Translations under genes and position numbers: made by a program
In this document: positions 36,900 through 48,741 of the stretch, piece by piece
Layout of the letters: every line of letters begins with the position of its first letter
Position numbering within the stretch: the stretch's first letter is position 1
Source of the DNA: Edolisoma coerulescens
Lineage: Eukaryota > Chordata > Aves > Passeriformes > Campephagidae
Assembly: GCA_013397115.1 (NCBI GenBank)
Contig: VWZW01006262.1
Span: forward strand, 186,001-250,000
DNA: 64,000 nt
Reading direction: 5' to 3'
The notes under the pieces: model-generated
Database searches by the model: none
What the model saw: the letters and a program-made list of their open reading frames with translations, nothing else
What the model was told of the DNA's origin: nothing

Positions 36900-39800
36900 A
36901 AACTCCCTTTAATCGAGCCAATTCCTCCAGGTTTGAGTGCTCTCTAGACAGAAACTGCCAGGCAAAGAACTGCCCATAAATACTGTGCAGCCTATGAACA
37001 TTATCAACCTACAGACAACTCGTCATGTGGTTAATTAATTAGACTGAATACTAATTAATTAAGGGGCATCCTCAGTGATTCTGTCCAGAGCCAGCTCAGC
37101 ATGGCCTGAGGCCTGAGCTTGCTGCTTGCCTTCGCACAACACTGTGACAGCATGCAAGGGAGCCATCAAAGCACTGGGAACAGTCCTGAGTGTGCTGTAT
37201 GGAATTTTACCACAACCTGGGTATCCCTACAGAGCAGAGTGCTGGCTGAGTGTAGGTCTGGCAACCTGGCACAGAGCCTAGGGACTTCTTTGTTCATTGT
37301 CCATGTCTGTTCTCTCCAGACCCCTCTCTCTTGCCTTCACTACTCCTCTGACAGTACAAAGCTCCCCCACCAGCCAGCTAAAGTTTTACCGATTCTTTTG
37401 AGGATGCTCTCAATATCCTGCAGAGCAGCAGGGAACTTTCCAGCTGCAAGCAGCCTTAGAGACCTTTGCTGTACACCAGCCTTCCCATCGCTACACTTAT
37501 CATCTGCAGCACAGAGGCTTTTGATGGAACTGGAGCTTGTCTTGCAAATGGCCAGTCTGTGTGGGAAGAAGTTATTCAGGCCACATAAGGGTAGGAAACT
37601 GTCCTCAAGTCTTTTCTTTAGATCCACCTCAAAGACAATTTTTAGGCTTGTTGCTGTGTGAGAAGGCCACTGTAGCAAGTCTGTCTTTGGAAATCAAAGT
37701 TTCTTAAGCCTGGAAAGGAGGTAGAAATGTTCAGCACTTTCACAATGTCCAGCCCTTATCTGCCATATGTGTGTGTGAGTGAACAACAGTCTTGTGGTCA
37801 CATCAAAAATACAGTATGTTACAAGTTGAGCTGTTACTTGTGAGCTCATTTTAAGCAATTTTAATGGCTCTGGAAGTGATCTGTGACATTTTATTAAAAG
37901 ACAAACATCAACTGTTATAGATCTGCTATGTCATGGCTGTAAGAGAAAAACAAAACTGAGCTTAAAGTAAAATTTTCAAAAGTACAAGTAAAACATTAAA
38001 CGAGATAATCTGTGGCTCTGAAGTTATACTGAGATTCACTTATCCATTATCTTCAAATTAGGAACCACCTGTTCTTCATAACTGTCTGTTTGTATGAATG
38101 AGGAACTCTGAGTTTAATTAAGTAGCATGTGTGGGTGGAAAAGGCTTTCCGACAGCAGTGAGATTATTAATGGACCCCTATATTGAAGTTCTTTGCATTT
38201 TTGAAAGGCTAATTACAATGTAAATTTAGTTTTAAATTATTGCTTTGCTGTGGGATGGAAGTTGTCATTTATTATTAGGCAGGTTTTTTTTCAGATCCCA
38301 GGAAAACATTGATTTGTCTGTATAAGCACTCTGTGGTCTCCTATTTTTTCCTAATTTACACTATTTGCTCAAGGCTCAATGTGCCGTAAAACATACCTCC
38401 ATCTCTAGTTTCATTATTTTTATAGGTTTTGGGGTGGTTTTTTTGGTTTTGCCTTGCAACACTTTAAGGTTTCGATAAAATTAAAGCCAAGCTTTTCAAA
38501 AAAAGGCCTGCAGCTGAAATCTGGAAAAGGTGAACTTGTCTTAAGAAAATAGTCCTCACTGACCTCCTGGTACATTAACATTTTAACTCCTAGTTTATTA
38601 CATGTAGGTGGTAATGTTTGCAATATAAACCCAAATATGTGGGATGCCAGACCACGTTCTGCTGTAGTGAACCCAGAATAATTAATATACAGTTTGTCAG
38701 TGCCCAGAAGGAAAACGAGCCTCAGCTGTTGGACAGCCTGCGGCACACCCAGCCCTTCCCTTGGACCTAGCTCAAACAACAAGGAAGGCAGTTTGGGCCC
38801 ATGCTCTGAACCAATGTAATGTTTGACTTGTGCTCTCCCTATTTCCTCACCTGAGAAGTTTGAATTTGGCCCTGGCACAGGTTTGAGGTGTGAGCCTGAG
38901 AGGTGCAGGCAGTGTAGGTCAGTCAGTGAAGGGTCTCACAGACAGAAGAGGGTCTTTTGCATCAGGCATGTTGTGCCCACATGGTGTCTACAAGCAGAGG
39001 GAAGAGAAAGGCAATGAACTAGCACACCCGGGGAGATGTTACTTGACCTGTTTCTGCAGTGACACAGAAAGCAGTTGGCTGAACATCCACTTTAGTTTGG
39101 GATTTTGTGTGCTGGGTGTTATTAGATGAAAGAGTGCTCTCTGGAGTGGGCTGCAGCCTGCCTGCCATTGGGCACAGGGTCACTTCGAGGCTAGTAGGAA
39201 ATAGAAACCTCTGATTCCACACAGACTACATTAAAGATCTATCTGCTTTGCCACTGATGGATAACCTAAAGTTTACAGATGGGAACAACAGGAAAAGATA
39301 CAATATCTGGTCACATCCGAAGGACTGGCAGAGCATGGTAACTCAATTGTACGCAGTAGCGCTTTGCTAGCATCGCCACTGATAGAATTTAATTAAAAGC
39401 TATTAGCATAACAAGCCATACAAGGGCTGCCAGAGTCCAAGGAAGCTAGAAAGCATCTGACTCAAACTAGGAGAGGAGTGATTTGACAATTTTGATATTT
39501 TCTGTTCCTGCCTCATTTAATAGCGAATAGTGACACAGTGCCGATCTGCCCAGTGGCATTTTTTCTCTACCTTTTTCTTAAGAACTACCTCATACTCATA
39601 GAGATTTCTGAGGCCTACATCCATAATCTGTCTGCCTTAAGGCTCTCTTGAAATAAAATAAGTACTATATAGCTCTTGTTATGAAAGTTGCACAGTGCAT
39701 GTATTGCTGGGGGAGGGTACCCACAGCAGGAATTGTTTGATTGTGTGGGAGATCTGATTAGATATTTGTTGAAGTCTCCTTGGCCTTATAGTGTGTGGCT

Positions 39801-40315
39801 GTCCACAGTTTCTTTTCAGAGCATCGGAAATAAAACAGAGCTGTGAATTAGAGTAAATTCCTACTTTCTCTAGTGGTCTCTGAAGCAAAATTCTCGTGGA
39901 TATTGAGGAAAGCAGCCCTTCTATGAGCCCAATGATGCATGAAATACCAGAACAGTGTGTCTACAAAGGATTTGCCATGCCCTGAGCATTGCCCTAAATT
40001 TGCCTCACCCACTCACTCTGTTTCTCCGTGTGTGGGGGGGTTTCCTCTAAAGCTGCACACCACAGTGCAGAGCGTCTTTCCCCTGGCCATGGGTCTACAC
40101 AGCTGGGGCTGGCCTTGAGAGTGAGCAGCTGCCACAGGCTACAGGGGAAAAAGGAATCTGCCCTATCTCTGGATCTGCCCATATCCATTACTGGGACTGG
40201 AGGTTTTTAAGAAGACTGCAAAGAAGGATCAATAGATATCTTTAAATTCTTAGAAAACAATAAATTACAGTTAAAAGGTTAAGAGCTTAAACAAAACTTC
40301 TTCAAAAATAACCTA
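36900..40315. other. Non-coding DNA with the window's longest chance frames
   Basis: The longest open frames of the window lie here: plus 37119-37661 (180 codons, TTG start, first ATG at residue 12) and minus 38420-38878 (152 codons, GTG start). I recognise neither product. The first has a 112-codon frame directly opposite it. No signal peptide, cysteine or catalytic pattern stands out. A TAATTA inverted repeat at 37031-37062 and an AT-rich block near 38190-38245 (CTAATTAC) are the only regulatory-looking elements. Confidence 0.5.
37031..37062. promoter_or_regulatory. TTAATTAATTAG inverted repeat (homeodomain-like)
   Basis: Twelve-base arms TTAATTAATTAG (37031-37042) and CTAATTAATTAA (37051-37062) are exact reverse complements separated by 8 bases. 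Each arm has overlapping TAATTA cores, the preferred site of many homeodomain proteins, so up to four sites are packed in 32 bases. This is regulatory by motif only. A simple TTAA-rich origin is possible. Confidence 0.4.
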
Positions 40316-40317
40316 AC

Positions 40318-40791
40318 CCGGAGTACTGCATCCAGTTCTGGGTTCTCCAGCAAGAGGACATGCACCCATTGGAGCAGGTCCAGAGGAGGAGCACAAGGAT
40401 GATGAGAGAGCAGGAACGCCATTGCTATCAAGACATGATGAGAGAGTTGGGGTTGTTTAGCTTGGAGAAGGCTCTGGGGACACCTTATAGCACCTTCTAG
40501 TGCCTGAAGGGTGTCAGGGCATGTAGTGATAGGACAAGGGCTTTAAGCTGAAAGAGATTTAGATTAGATATAAGGAAGAAATTCGTCACTCTATGGACAG
40601 TGAGACACTGGCACAGGTTGCCCAGAGGAGCTGTGGATGCCCGTCCCTGGATGTGTTCAAGGCCAGGTTGGCTGGGGCTCTGGGCATCCTGGTCTAGTGG
40701 AAGGTGTCCCTGCCCCACAGCAGCGGGGTGGAACCGGATGATCTTTAAGGTCCGTTCCAATATGAGCCATTCTGTGATTCTATGATGACAC
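40318..40791 (+). mobile_element. CR1 non-LTR retrotransposon, 5'-truncated copy
   Basis: This segment follows the avian CR1 3' end in order. It has the last part of ORF2 (GAGTACTGCATCCAGTTCTG onward), then GGGTTGTTTAGCTTGGAGAA and GATTTAGATTAGATATAAGG. Next come GACACTGGCACAGGTTGCCC, CCTGGATGTGTTCAAGGCCA and GATCTTTAAGGTCCGTTCCA, ending in CATTCTGTGATTCTATGATG. The short stretch that usually follows the CCTGAAGG motif (CTACAGGAAAGCTGGGGAGG in typical copies) is missing. This is an internal deletion of several tens of bases. The copy is moderately diverged and cannot move. No target-site duplication is expected for CR1. It marks the window as bird-like and is the best supported feature. Confidence 0.97.
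40321..40500 (+). pseudogene. CR1 ORF2 carboxy-terminal remnant
   Basis: Reading from GAG at 40321 gives 59 in-frame codons and a TAG at 40498-40500. The peptide begins EYCIQFWVLQ, has VQRRSTRMM and then LGLFSLEKA, matching the end of the CR1 ORF2 product downstream of its reverse transcriptase domain. The catalytic endonuclease and polymerase parts are absent, because the element is 5'-truncated. The stop falls slightly early, after the usual SLEK motif, where the deleted segment begins to affect the frame. It has no function on its own and is relevant only as proof of the family. Confidence 0.85.
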
Positions 40792-40799
40792 CCTATGGC

Positions 40800-42420
40800 C
40801 CCTTCAATACAGGAGAGATGCTTTGCCCCAGATTGGTTCTCAAGGTGACCCTTTGCCTCTTGGGGACAGTAATACTTAGCAATCCCACACAAAGATATTG
40901 TGTCACTGCTGAACTTATGAGTTCCTGAGACAACAGCTTGTATAATAATGAAAATAAGATTCATCTTTATTTTATTCCATAGTCCAGCTAAGGGCATATT
41001 TTGTGAAATAAGAGAAAATAGTATGAGAATTTCATTTTAACTAGTTTTTCCTTAAAGTATATTTTGTCTGGTTTTTATGTGTACAATAAGGTTTCCTTCC
41101 TTGCTCCATAGCTGTGTAGTCATTCCTTCTTGTGTTATTAAAACAGAGAAGAAATGCCTTTAGGTGAAAAGAAACTTATTAGTGTGTTAGGTCGTGCTAT
41201 CAGGAATACATCCTGATTTATATGTTACTATTTGGGAATGACATTAACTCAAATTGCCTGTGTAGAATGAGAAGATACATGTAAATTACAGAAAAATAAC
41301 TGTGATTTAACAAAATAAAGCCATTTTGTTTTATCTACACCCTCTTTAAAGTAAAAATAGCAGTAATATTATTAAATTATCCCAAACCCATGGATTAGTA
41401 TAAACTATTACCTGACTGCAACATTTTGGAGAGAATTATTAAAGAATTATTTGGTGCTATTCTGTGAGTTCATCTAGCTTCATGCTCATGCAGCTCATTT
41501 GAATACAGTGCCATAGTTTATTTAGGAATAACTTTACAGACTTATTTTGCAGTCTTAAGTTTAATACCTTCACACAGATAAAACAAAACAAATCAGTTAT
41601 TCTGCTTTTTGCCTGGGTTAAATATTTTATGGTAGGTAGGTCAAGTGGATAGCAAGAAGCTTTGTATCACATTTTGCAATGCTTTTGCATTTAAAGTTTT
41701 TATTTGATTATCTTGTTGTGGGGTGGAGTCGAATGCGTTTCCAATTTTGCAGTGAATTGTTACAATCTCAAATGTCTTTTGAAAGCTTCTTGGCATCGAT
41801 AAGTGTAAGTGATTGTGGTTTTGAACCTGGCTCATAAGGACAGCTACAACACAATCGTTCCTCCCTCTCTGTACATCACCCCCCAGGCTCTGACTGGGGA
41901 GTAGTCCAAGTTAGCCAAAAGATGCACATGGAAGAAAGGCTTTGTTTTTAATAAATGTACAAAGAAACACACAAATGCAGTGTTTGTTCCTGTAGGCTAA
42001 TATTTCCAGGCTTAGTTATATGCTTGCATTCACATATTTTAGTCCCCAAATCTGATACAATTTGCTAAAGAAGTTACAGCGTTCTCAGCAACTCTGTAGC
42101 CATGACAAAGAATCAGGATGCTGATTTAGGCAGTTAAATTTGCACCTGCAAATTTATTGGAACACTGTAACTGTAGAAAATGATGAGTTCAGAAAATGTC
42201 TTCATGATTAGGTCCACATGAATAATTGATTTTTAAAAAAATGTTAGCATCCAATTTTTGTAATTGCTTTAGATCAGACTTATTGTCCTGCTTAACAAAA
42301 TTATTTCTTTTCCCTTCCCCAAAATTTTGATTTGTTCAATTAAAAAAAAAATCTGTAAAAAAAGGAGACAAAGACTGAGATACAGAAAACTGCTTGAGGA
42401 TGCAATGGTGTTGTTATTCT
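40800..42420. other. Unique AT-rich non-coding DNA
   Basis: AT-rich sequence with no open frame of note. The minus-strand frame at 40497-40997 partly overlaps the CR1 copy and is a shadow. An A-tract with AATTAAAAAAAAAATC lies near 42339-42353. No gene, RNA or further transposon was recognised. Confidence 0.6.
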
Positions 42421-42424
42421 CCTC

Positions 42425-42485
42425 TTGTTCAGTGCCTAAGAACCCTTCCCTGAATGTCAAGAGACTGGTTCAAATCCTTCTCAGA
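42425..42485 (+). mobile_element. Possible tRNA-derived SINE head
   Basis: TGCCTAAGAACCCTTCCCTG is followed 34 bases later by GGTTCAAATCC (42467-42477), which matches the RNA polymerase III B box GGTTCGANNCC at 10 of 11 positions. The order and wording resemble the tRNA-like head of old amniote SINEs (TGGCTAAGGCACTCGCCTGG ... GGTTCAAATCCC). The A-box half is degenerate. A second head-like string, CTCCTGGTTAGAGCACATGC, occurs at 42640-42659. It is not a functional tRNA gene, because no cloverleaf or acceptor stem pairs. Confidence 0.4.
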
Positions 42486-42699
42486 ACTGCTAAATTTTAA
42501 GCAGGAACCTCTTTTAGGTGGGTTTTCTAACTAGGTTATAAGTACTTGGAACACGAACTTAGTCCCTTCTCATGGGATTGCAGCTGTACTTTGTGCTTGG
42601 GACTGCTAAAGTATTTCACGTGGAGGATGATTCCACAGGCTCCTGGTTAGAGCACATGCCTGAGGCTTGCCCCAGAGAGTATTTTTTCTGCTGAAGATA

Positions 42700-45600
42700 A
42701 TAAAAATATCACAGGAAAAAGGGCTATGCCAAAAAAATTATCTTCTCCAATGGCAGTTCCTTCCTTGGGATGAGTGACTTGTGGTGTCTTTTCTGGCAAA
42801 GAATGGAATACATTCTGCATTCTGCATCATTTGCGTCCCTTTGTAAAAGGAAGACCAAAACTGCGTCCTTGTTCTGATTTTCCCCTCTCTTCCTCTTCTC
42901 TCATCAGGTATTTTTAGTGGCATTCTTTATGTTAACTTGCAAAACTAAATATAAATGGAGATTGTGAAGGTGAAGTTACTCTTTCAGCTATGTTACAATT
43001 CATTAGCAGAGTTGTAAAGACCCTCTATTCTGACACTGTGCTGCTCCTTTCCCAACTTGGCTAACAGATCACCCTTCTTGCCAAAACACACCCTGCAGCC
43101 AGTTCTCACACCAGAGCATATCTGGTAGCTATCTTAACGCAGCCTTGGAAAGCTGAGCAATGAGTATAGCAACATTTTGGCACGAATATTAGCTGTTTCG
43201 ATTTTCACATGTACTGTGTTAGGGAATGTGTAAAGTCTCCTACCCACACCTTGAAACAGTTAAGAAATGGCACAAGGCCAGGTAAGAAGGGTAACTGAAA
43301 TATCACATGAAGGGAAAGAATTTGGAGCACGGTGGTATCGCTGTGTAACAAGTCCATCGTATAAAGGTGAAAAATAGTCAGAAGGAATATGAGATGAGAG
43401 GAAGAACCACCCATTTCAAAGAATAAACTGAATGTAAAATATCCCGATTCAACTTTACATTTATAGTAAGGCAACAGCACACAGCTATCCCTCCTCCAGT
43501 TCTTGTAGTTGACACTTCAGTCTGGCACAGTCACCTAAAACTGTAGGAAACGTGACAAAACTGGGAACTCCGTGGCTGTGAGGAGCAAGCTGCCGTGCAA
43601 AGAGGATGCTGCACAGTCCCTTCATCTGACAAATCACATGAGACAGGCTGAAGACTTCAAAGTTTCATGCTTGCTCTAACAGGGATTTTTTAAAATAAAA
43701 AAGCACTGGTTACGTCAGATGTACGTTTTAAGTGGCAAAGAAGCTACCAAGAGAACCTCTAGATGAATTTGCACCTTGTTGACAAGCTTCGTGTGACGTG
43801 CACAGCTACTTCAAATGCAGGCAAGCATTCCTTCTTCAGGAACAAAACTCTTTGATGTGGCCCTGATCTGAGAGAGCCATTAAGCCCGTCTTTAAATATG
43901 TGCATAACAATCTAAAACAAAGAGGCTTTTCAAATGGATCTGGGTCATCTGCGGAGATACATCTAACAGAAATTATTAAACACAGCCTAGAAAGCAGTGT
44001 TTGCAAAAATAGAAAGCCAAGCTGGGCTCCCAGGGGCCGCAGTCTTCAAAATGGCTGAGTTGCTTAGTGCTGGATGAGCCTGCCCAGGGGCACACATCTT
44101 TACACTTAAACCTGCTCAGTAATTCTGCACTGGTCTTTTGGGAGGGGACAGGAAGGGAGGAAAGTGGGTTTTCCTTGAAACGTTAGTTTTACAGAAGGTT
44201 TAATCTGTGTGGACACCGAGGCAGAGGAAAGTAAGGCAGGGCTTGCTGTGAGAAATGCACCAGCATAGGAGGGACAAATTCGAGGCTCCTGGGCTGAATT
44301 CGGACACTGTGACCAGCTCATCTGCTGTCCTGGAGCCAGCCCTATGTTCTTTCTTCTCTAGACACAGCTGAACAGCAGGCAATAGGTCATAAGAACCACT
44401 CCAGCTGCTCACAGGCTGCCCCCACACTGTCTGCCTCAAAAGCCACTAGGTTTTTCCATGTGGCTCCAGCTGCATTCCAATGCGTGTGCATGTGGAATGC
44501 CCTGTAGCAGGGCTGAGGAGGGCACCTCTCAGCCTTTACTCTCCAGGGCAGAGGGTGGCACTGCTGTAATTGGCCACAGAGTCAGTTACAGCCCTGAAAG
44601 AAAGGCAGGGCATTGCCACGTCAGGTAAAATAAGCATGGCTGGAGATAGCCTTCTTGCAGGGCTGCATGTTCTGTGCAAGGTCACTTTCCTTGGGAGGGA
44701 ACCAAAGCCAGGCATTCTGGGCTCACCCCACAAGCTGCTCATTTCAGTTAGGTATTTTCTCCTTGAATAAGCAGGACGAAAGGGATGTGATATGCTGAAT
44801 CATTTAGGGAAAAAATCACCCTGTCAAATGGATTATCATCAGCTAAGCAAGGCCCTGGAGGCCAAAACCTCAGCCTCTAAATTATACATGCTGAATGCCT
44901 ATGCTTTTACTGTATTGTTGAGGCAAAGCCTGCACAGTGGTTTCAGGGACATTAAACATGAAAGAGAAGTTATATCATAGCTGATACTTGCCCAGTGATT
45001 CCACCTTAATCTTGGGAATAGCAGGTGTCCTAGACACGCAGAGTCCCTAGCAGGGAGGGAGGGGATCTGTAATCATTGGCAGAGATGCCTGTGGGGTCAG
45101 TCAGTTGCTAAAACATTAAAAAGACAATGTAAAAGCAGGGAACCGCGATCCTCCTAGAACGCGCGCTCTGCACATGAGAGGAAACAGATGCATTCTCAGG
45201 AGGTGGGTGTCACTCTTGCTTGTGCTACTCACTTCTCTGACATTTCCTCTGTTTAGTGTCTACCTTTTTCTCATGATTTCACTTTCAAAGCTACCTGTGC
45301 ACATTAGCAGACGGTTGACTTTCTGTCTATATTTTCTTTCCAGGAGGTGCTCAGAGTCAAAGTTTAAGTGAAAACACTCCTGAATTTGGCTTAACACCTG
45401 ACATCGTCTGGGTTACTTCAGGTTTGAATGTGACACTTGCAAAATTGCACAAATAATTTTCTTATTGGAAATTGTTCCCTGCAATTGCATTTCAATCACA
45501 GGGATTATATCCCAAGCCAGCTATTCTCTAGTGAGTGATATTATTCTAACCAAAACTTCAGATATTAAATTAACAGTTTCTTACCCAGGTGTTAGAGGAG

Positions 45601-47780
45601 TGGGGATGTGAGATTCTGGTGTGTATCTCTGGAGAAGAGCTGCAGCTTTTCCCACTAGGTGCAGCTGCTCTTCTAGGATCTTCTGAGCTGACTGCACTGA
45701 TCTTCCTGGGCTTTTTCTGCAATGAGTCCCTTTGCTTCTCCTACCAAAATGCTGGGTTTGTGACCATTTCTTTGGCAATCACTGTCTGCAACCGTAACCC
45801 CTATTCCCTGTGCAGTAACACAGCCTCTGAATAGAACATTTTGTTACATGCCTTTCAGAGGAAATTCATCTCACTTGAGGAAACATGGAAAATAACCTGT
45901 GAAGCACAGGGAATGGAACTGGGCCTTGATCCTGCATTCCCTTCATTGCAACAAGGTCACATGGTGCTTTGCATAGATGCACTAGGGAGCACAAAGCCCC
46001 ATCAGCCTGATCATCACTTTACTGGGCTATGGGTAGCAGCATAGTGGGAAAAGCTACACCCAAGCATTTCCACATCCTCTTTTTATTTGTGAGCATGGGC
46101 AACTGGTACAGCTGTTCCCGCACTCTGCTCCTTAGAACAGGCCTGTAAGCACACAGGCTTGCAATACTGAGCCTGTACTCTAACAGAGGGAGGCCCGTGT
46201 AGGGCTGAGCGTGCATGCACAAGACTTTGCCATGCAGGAGCTTCACGCCTCTAGTAACTGCCATCAGGACTTTTACAGCAACTCTGCTCTGCTCCAGGAC
46301 TCTGATAATAAGCTGCCCCCTTACTCTGAGCAGTAGTATGATTGAGTCCCCATTTAAAAACTGTATTGATTTTGATAGGAGTTTTGATAGAGTATGGCCA
46401 TTGAAGGAGTGCCAGATTCGGCTGTTAATCTTCAGGATTGCTTCTTTCTGCTTGGTTGAGCATATGCCTCATGTTTGCTGTCCCCAGTGTGAAGGATTTA
46501 GGAACTGTCAATATCTCTGTTGATGTATGAAGCACTAAACACAGTAGGAGCAAGATGCACATTTGGGTCACTCCTGCTGAGGCCTGGCATTCTTGCTGGG
46601 GTAATTTAACAAGTCCCCACCTTCTGTCCCCCGGTAAGAGCCTATTGTCCAGGAATAGAAGCTGGGAAATCTTCTGGTTGCCTGTTCCTCTGTTGCCAGT
46701 GCTGCTGCTCCACACTCAAACAGAAGCTGAGATGCAGGGTGACACCATTTCATCTCCTGCCTTTGCTGCGTGGGGTGGTCTCTGTCACTTCAGCTGTCCT
46801 CAGCCTGGCATTGTCCTTGGAGGTGCTCTGCAGAGCTGTGCCTGCTTGAGCCCAGATCAGGTTGTCAGCAGGGTGGGATCTGAATTTCAGAGGCATTGAG
46901 GACCCACTGATGCCATCACTCCTGGAGTGCTCCCTGCTCCTGAAAGCTAACCTCTGTCTATTGAGGGTTCTTCGGAAACTGTTTCATGTGTCTGTGTAAA
47001 TTTACCATGGGTGCCCTATTTCAGTAAGAATGAATGGCTTCTGCTAGATGTCTGTAAAGACTGCAAGTGTTGTGGCTGAACTAACAGGTACATCAAACAT
47101 ATATGGGAAATAAGACTTTTAGAGGGAGTGATTCCTTTTTATTTATTTTGTTAAGTCATGCCTGGCATTTTTGCCACAACCTTGGCTGACAAAGCATTTT
47201 CTATCACATTGCCTCAAGACAGCACAGAAGATTAATGTTTGGAATATGCTAAGCTCTGAAAAAATGTAAAGATAAAATCAGAAAAGTAATTCAACATGTC
47301 CCTGAAGCTCACACAAGTGATGACATTCTAATCTTTGGGGAAATGCAGGACAAACACCATCAGCCTTTCAAAGTGGTTTATGTCACAGTGCAGAGGGTGC
47401 AGAACCAAGGCTGAATTTGGAAAATGGTCACTGTGCTTGCATGGTATTCTCCAAAAAGCAGAAAATCCATCAGTGCACCAAATAAAATGCTGCTTTTGGC
47501 TAAGCTGGGTGTGGGATGCATTCCTAACTCTTTCTCAGAAGTTTCAGTGTGACCTTGGGGCATATGCATCCCGTTCCCACATCTCTAGAAACGGGCACAT
47601 GAGAAATCTTTTTCACTGCTTCCTTTGCGGGCTCAGCCGGAGCCTGGAAGCATGGCCCACAGACAGAAGCAGAGGCAAGCTGCATTTGTATAAACGACAA
47701 TTGTGCTGGGCTCAGGTTTAGGTGCTCTACTCTCATTTGTATGCAAACATACAGGAAAACAACACGTGCAAATGTGGCTC
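42700..47780. other. Unique non-coding DNA, no gene recognised
   Basis: Open frames are under about 130 codons and none shows a known domain. A donor-like CCAGGTAAGA at 43278-43287 and the plus-strand frame at 47335-47721 were considered and not supported. No transposon or RNA gene was found. Confidence 0.55.
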
Positions 47781-47784
47781 ATCT

Positions 47785-47925
47785 GGCAAGGTGGGAGCGG
47801 GGCCACAGCGGGGTCACAGCCGTGGCGCAGAGGCTCTGCGGGCTGCAGCCTGCCAGAGGCCATGGACAGACCCCAGAGACAGCCCGGAGGCAGCAACGCA
47901 GCGCTTTCTGAGGCAGTCTGCTTCT
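47785..47925. other. GC-rich patch with several CpGs
   Basis: About 140 bases with roughly two-thirds G+C and eight CpGs (AGCGGGG twice, GCCGTGG, GGCGCAG, TGCGGG, CCCGG, AACGC, AGCGC). The rough observed/expected ratio is near 0.55. It is too short and too weak to be called a CpG island but is the sharpest GC peak in its surroundings. Frames are open on both strands across it, as GC-rich DNA often allows. Confidence 0.4.
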
Positions 47926-48596
47926 CTCCCCTTTAAACTGCAGCATGCCGTGGAGGGGAAACGGAGTTGCAATAATGAGCTTCAGAGTCAAGAGGCCTCA
48001 AAAGCCGAAGATGCTGATTTTTGTAACAGCAGTTTTGTATCAGAGCAGTTTCTGATGTTCTTGCTGCAGCTGAAGAGAACTTGGCTTGAGGAAAGCCTGT
48101 GGGAAGGTTGGTCCCAGCGCCTGTGCTGTGCTCTCCAGCTGAGGCAGGAGAGCTAAGCAAGGCCAGGAGAGCAGAGGTGGAAGGTTCCTTGCCCACAGGA
48201 ATGGTGTCTGTGTAGATGCAGCCCTTCAGGGAACTGCTAGCTCTACACACGGTTGGTGGAAAGGACGTGACAGGTTTTACTTAATTTCTGACAAACTGAA
48301 CTTTATTTATACTACAGAGAAAGGGAAGTGACCCTCACTGACTTTTACTCTAGGACCAAAGCTGACAAAGGGTGAGAAGGCTTGGCACAGGTTGGTTCCA
48401 AGCAGAGGAGGAGGCAGATGCAAATGCACTGCTGCTGGTGTTGTTCTGTTATGCTGTTCCACAGCAAAGCCCTTAGCTGTCATCTAGGCACGCATAAATA
48501 GATTGGTTTATTTATACATCACCACTGACTATAGTAACTCATGATTTTATCTGACTTGCTTGAAATGACGATTCTTTTGAAACAAATGCAGAAGTT

Positions 48597-48663
48597 AAAC
48601 AAACAAACAAGCAAGCAAAAACCAAACAAAAAAGCAAGCCAGAAAGCCCCCAGCCAAGCAAAA
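48597..48663. repeat. AAAC/AAGC-rich simple repeat
   Basis: An irregular array of CAAA and CAAG tetramers (AAACAAACAAACAAGCAAGC and similar) spans about 65 bases. It is a degenerate tetranucleotide microsatellite. Confidence 0.85.
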
Positions 48664-48727
48664 GAATGCTACCACTGTAAAGCTGAGCAAGATGATCCCA
48701 ACTGGAAAATGTCCTAAAATTCAAATT

Positions 48728-48741
48728 AAAAAAAAAAAAAA
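48728..48741. repeat. Poly-A run (14)
   Basis: Fourteen consecutive A residues lie about 65 bases after the AAAC-rich array. It could be the end of an old retroposed fragment, but nothing upstream is recognisable as one. Confidence 0.9.

Noticed and set aside
40497..40997. 166-codon minus-strand open frame
   Set aside because: It runs antisense through the CR1 copy and is a shadow of the repeat.
42640..42670. tRNA gene suggested by GGTTAGAGCAC
   Set aside because: No matching acceptor, anticodon or T arm follows at tRNA spacing. At best it is part of a decayed SINE head.
48597..48741. Poly-A tail of a processed pseudogene
   Set aside because: The A-rich tracts are interrupted tetranucleotide repeats, and no gene-like sequence lies upstream.
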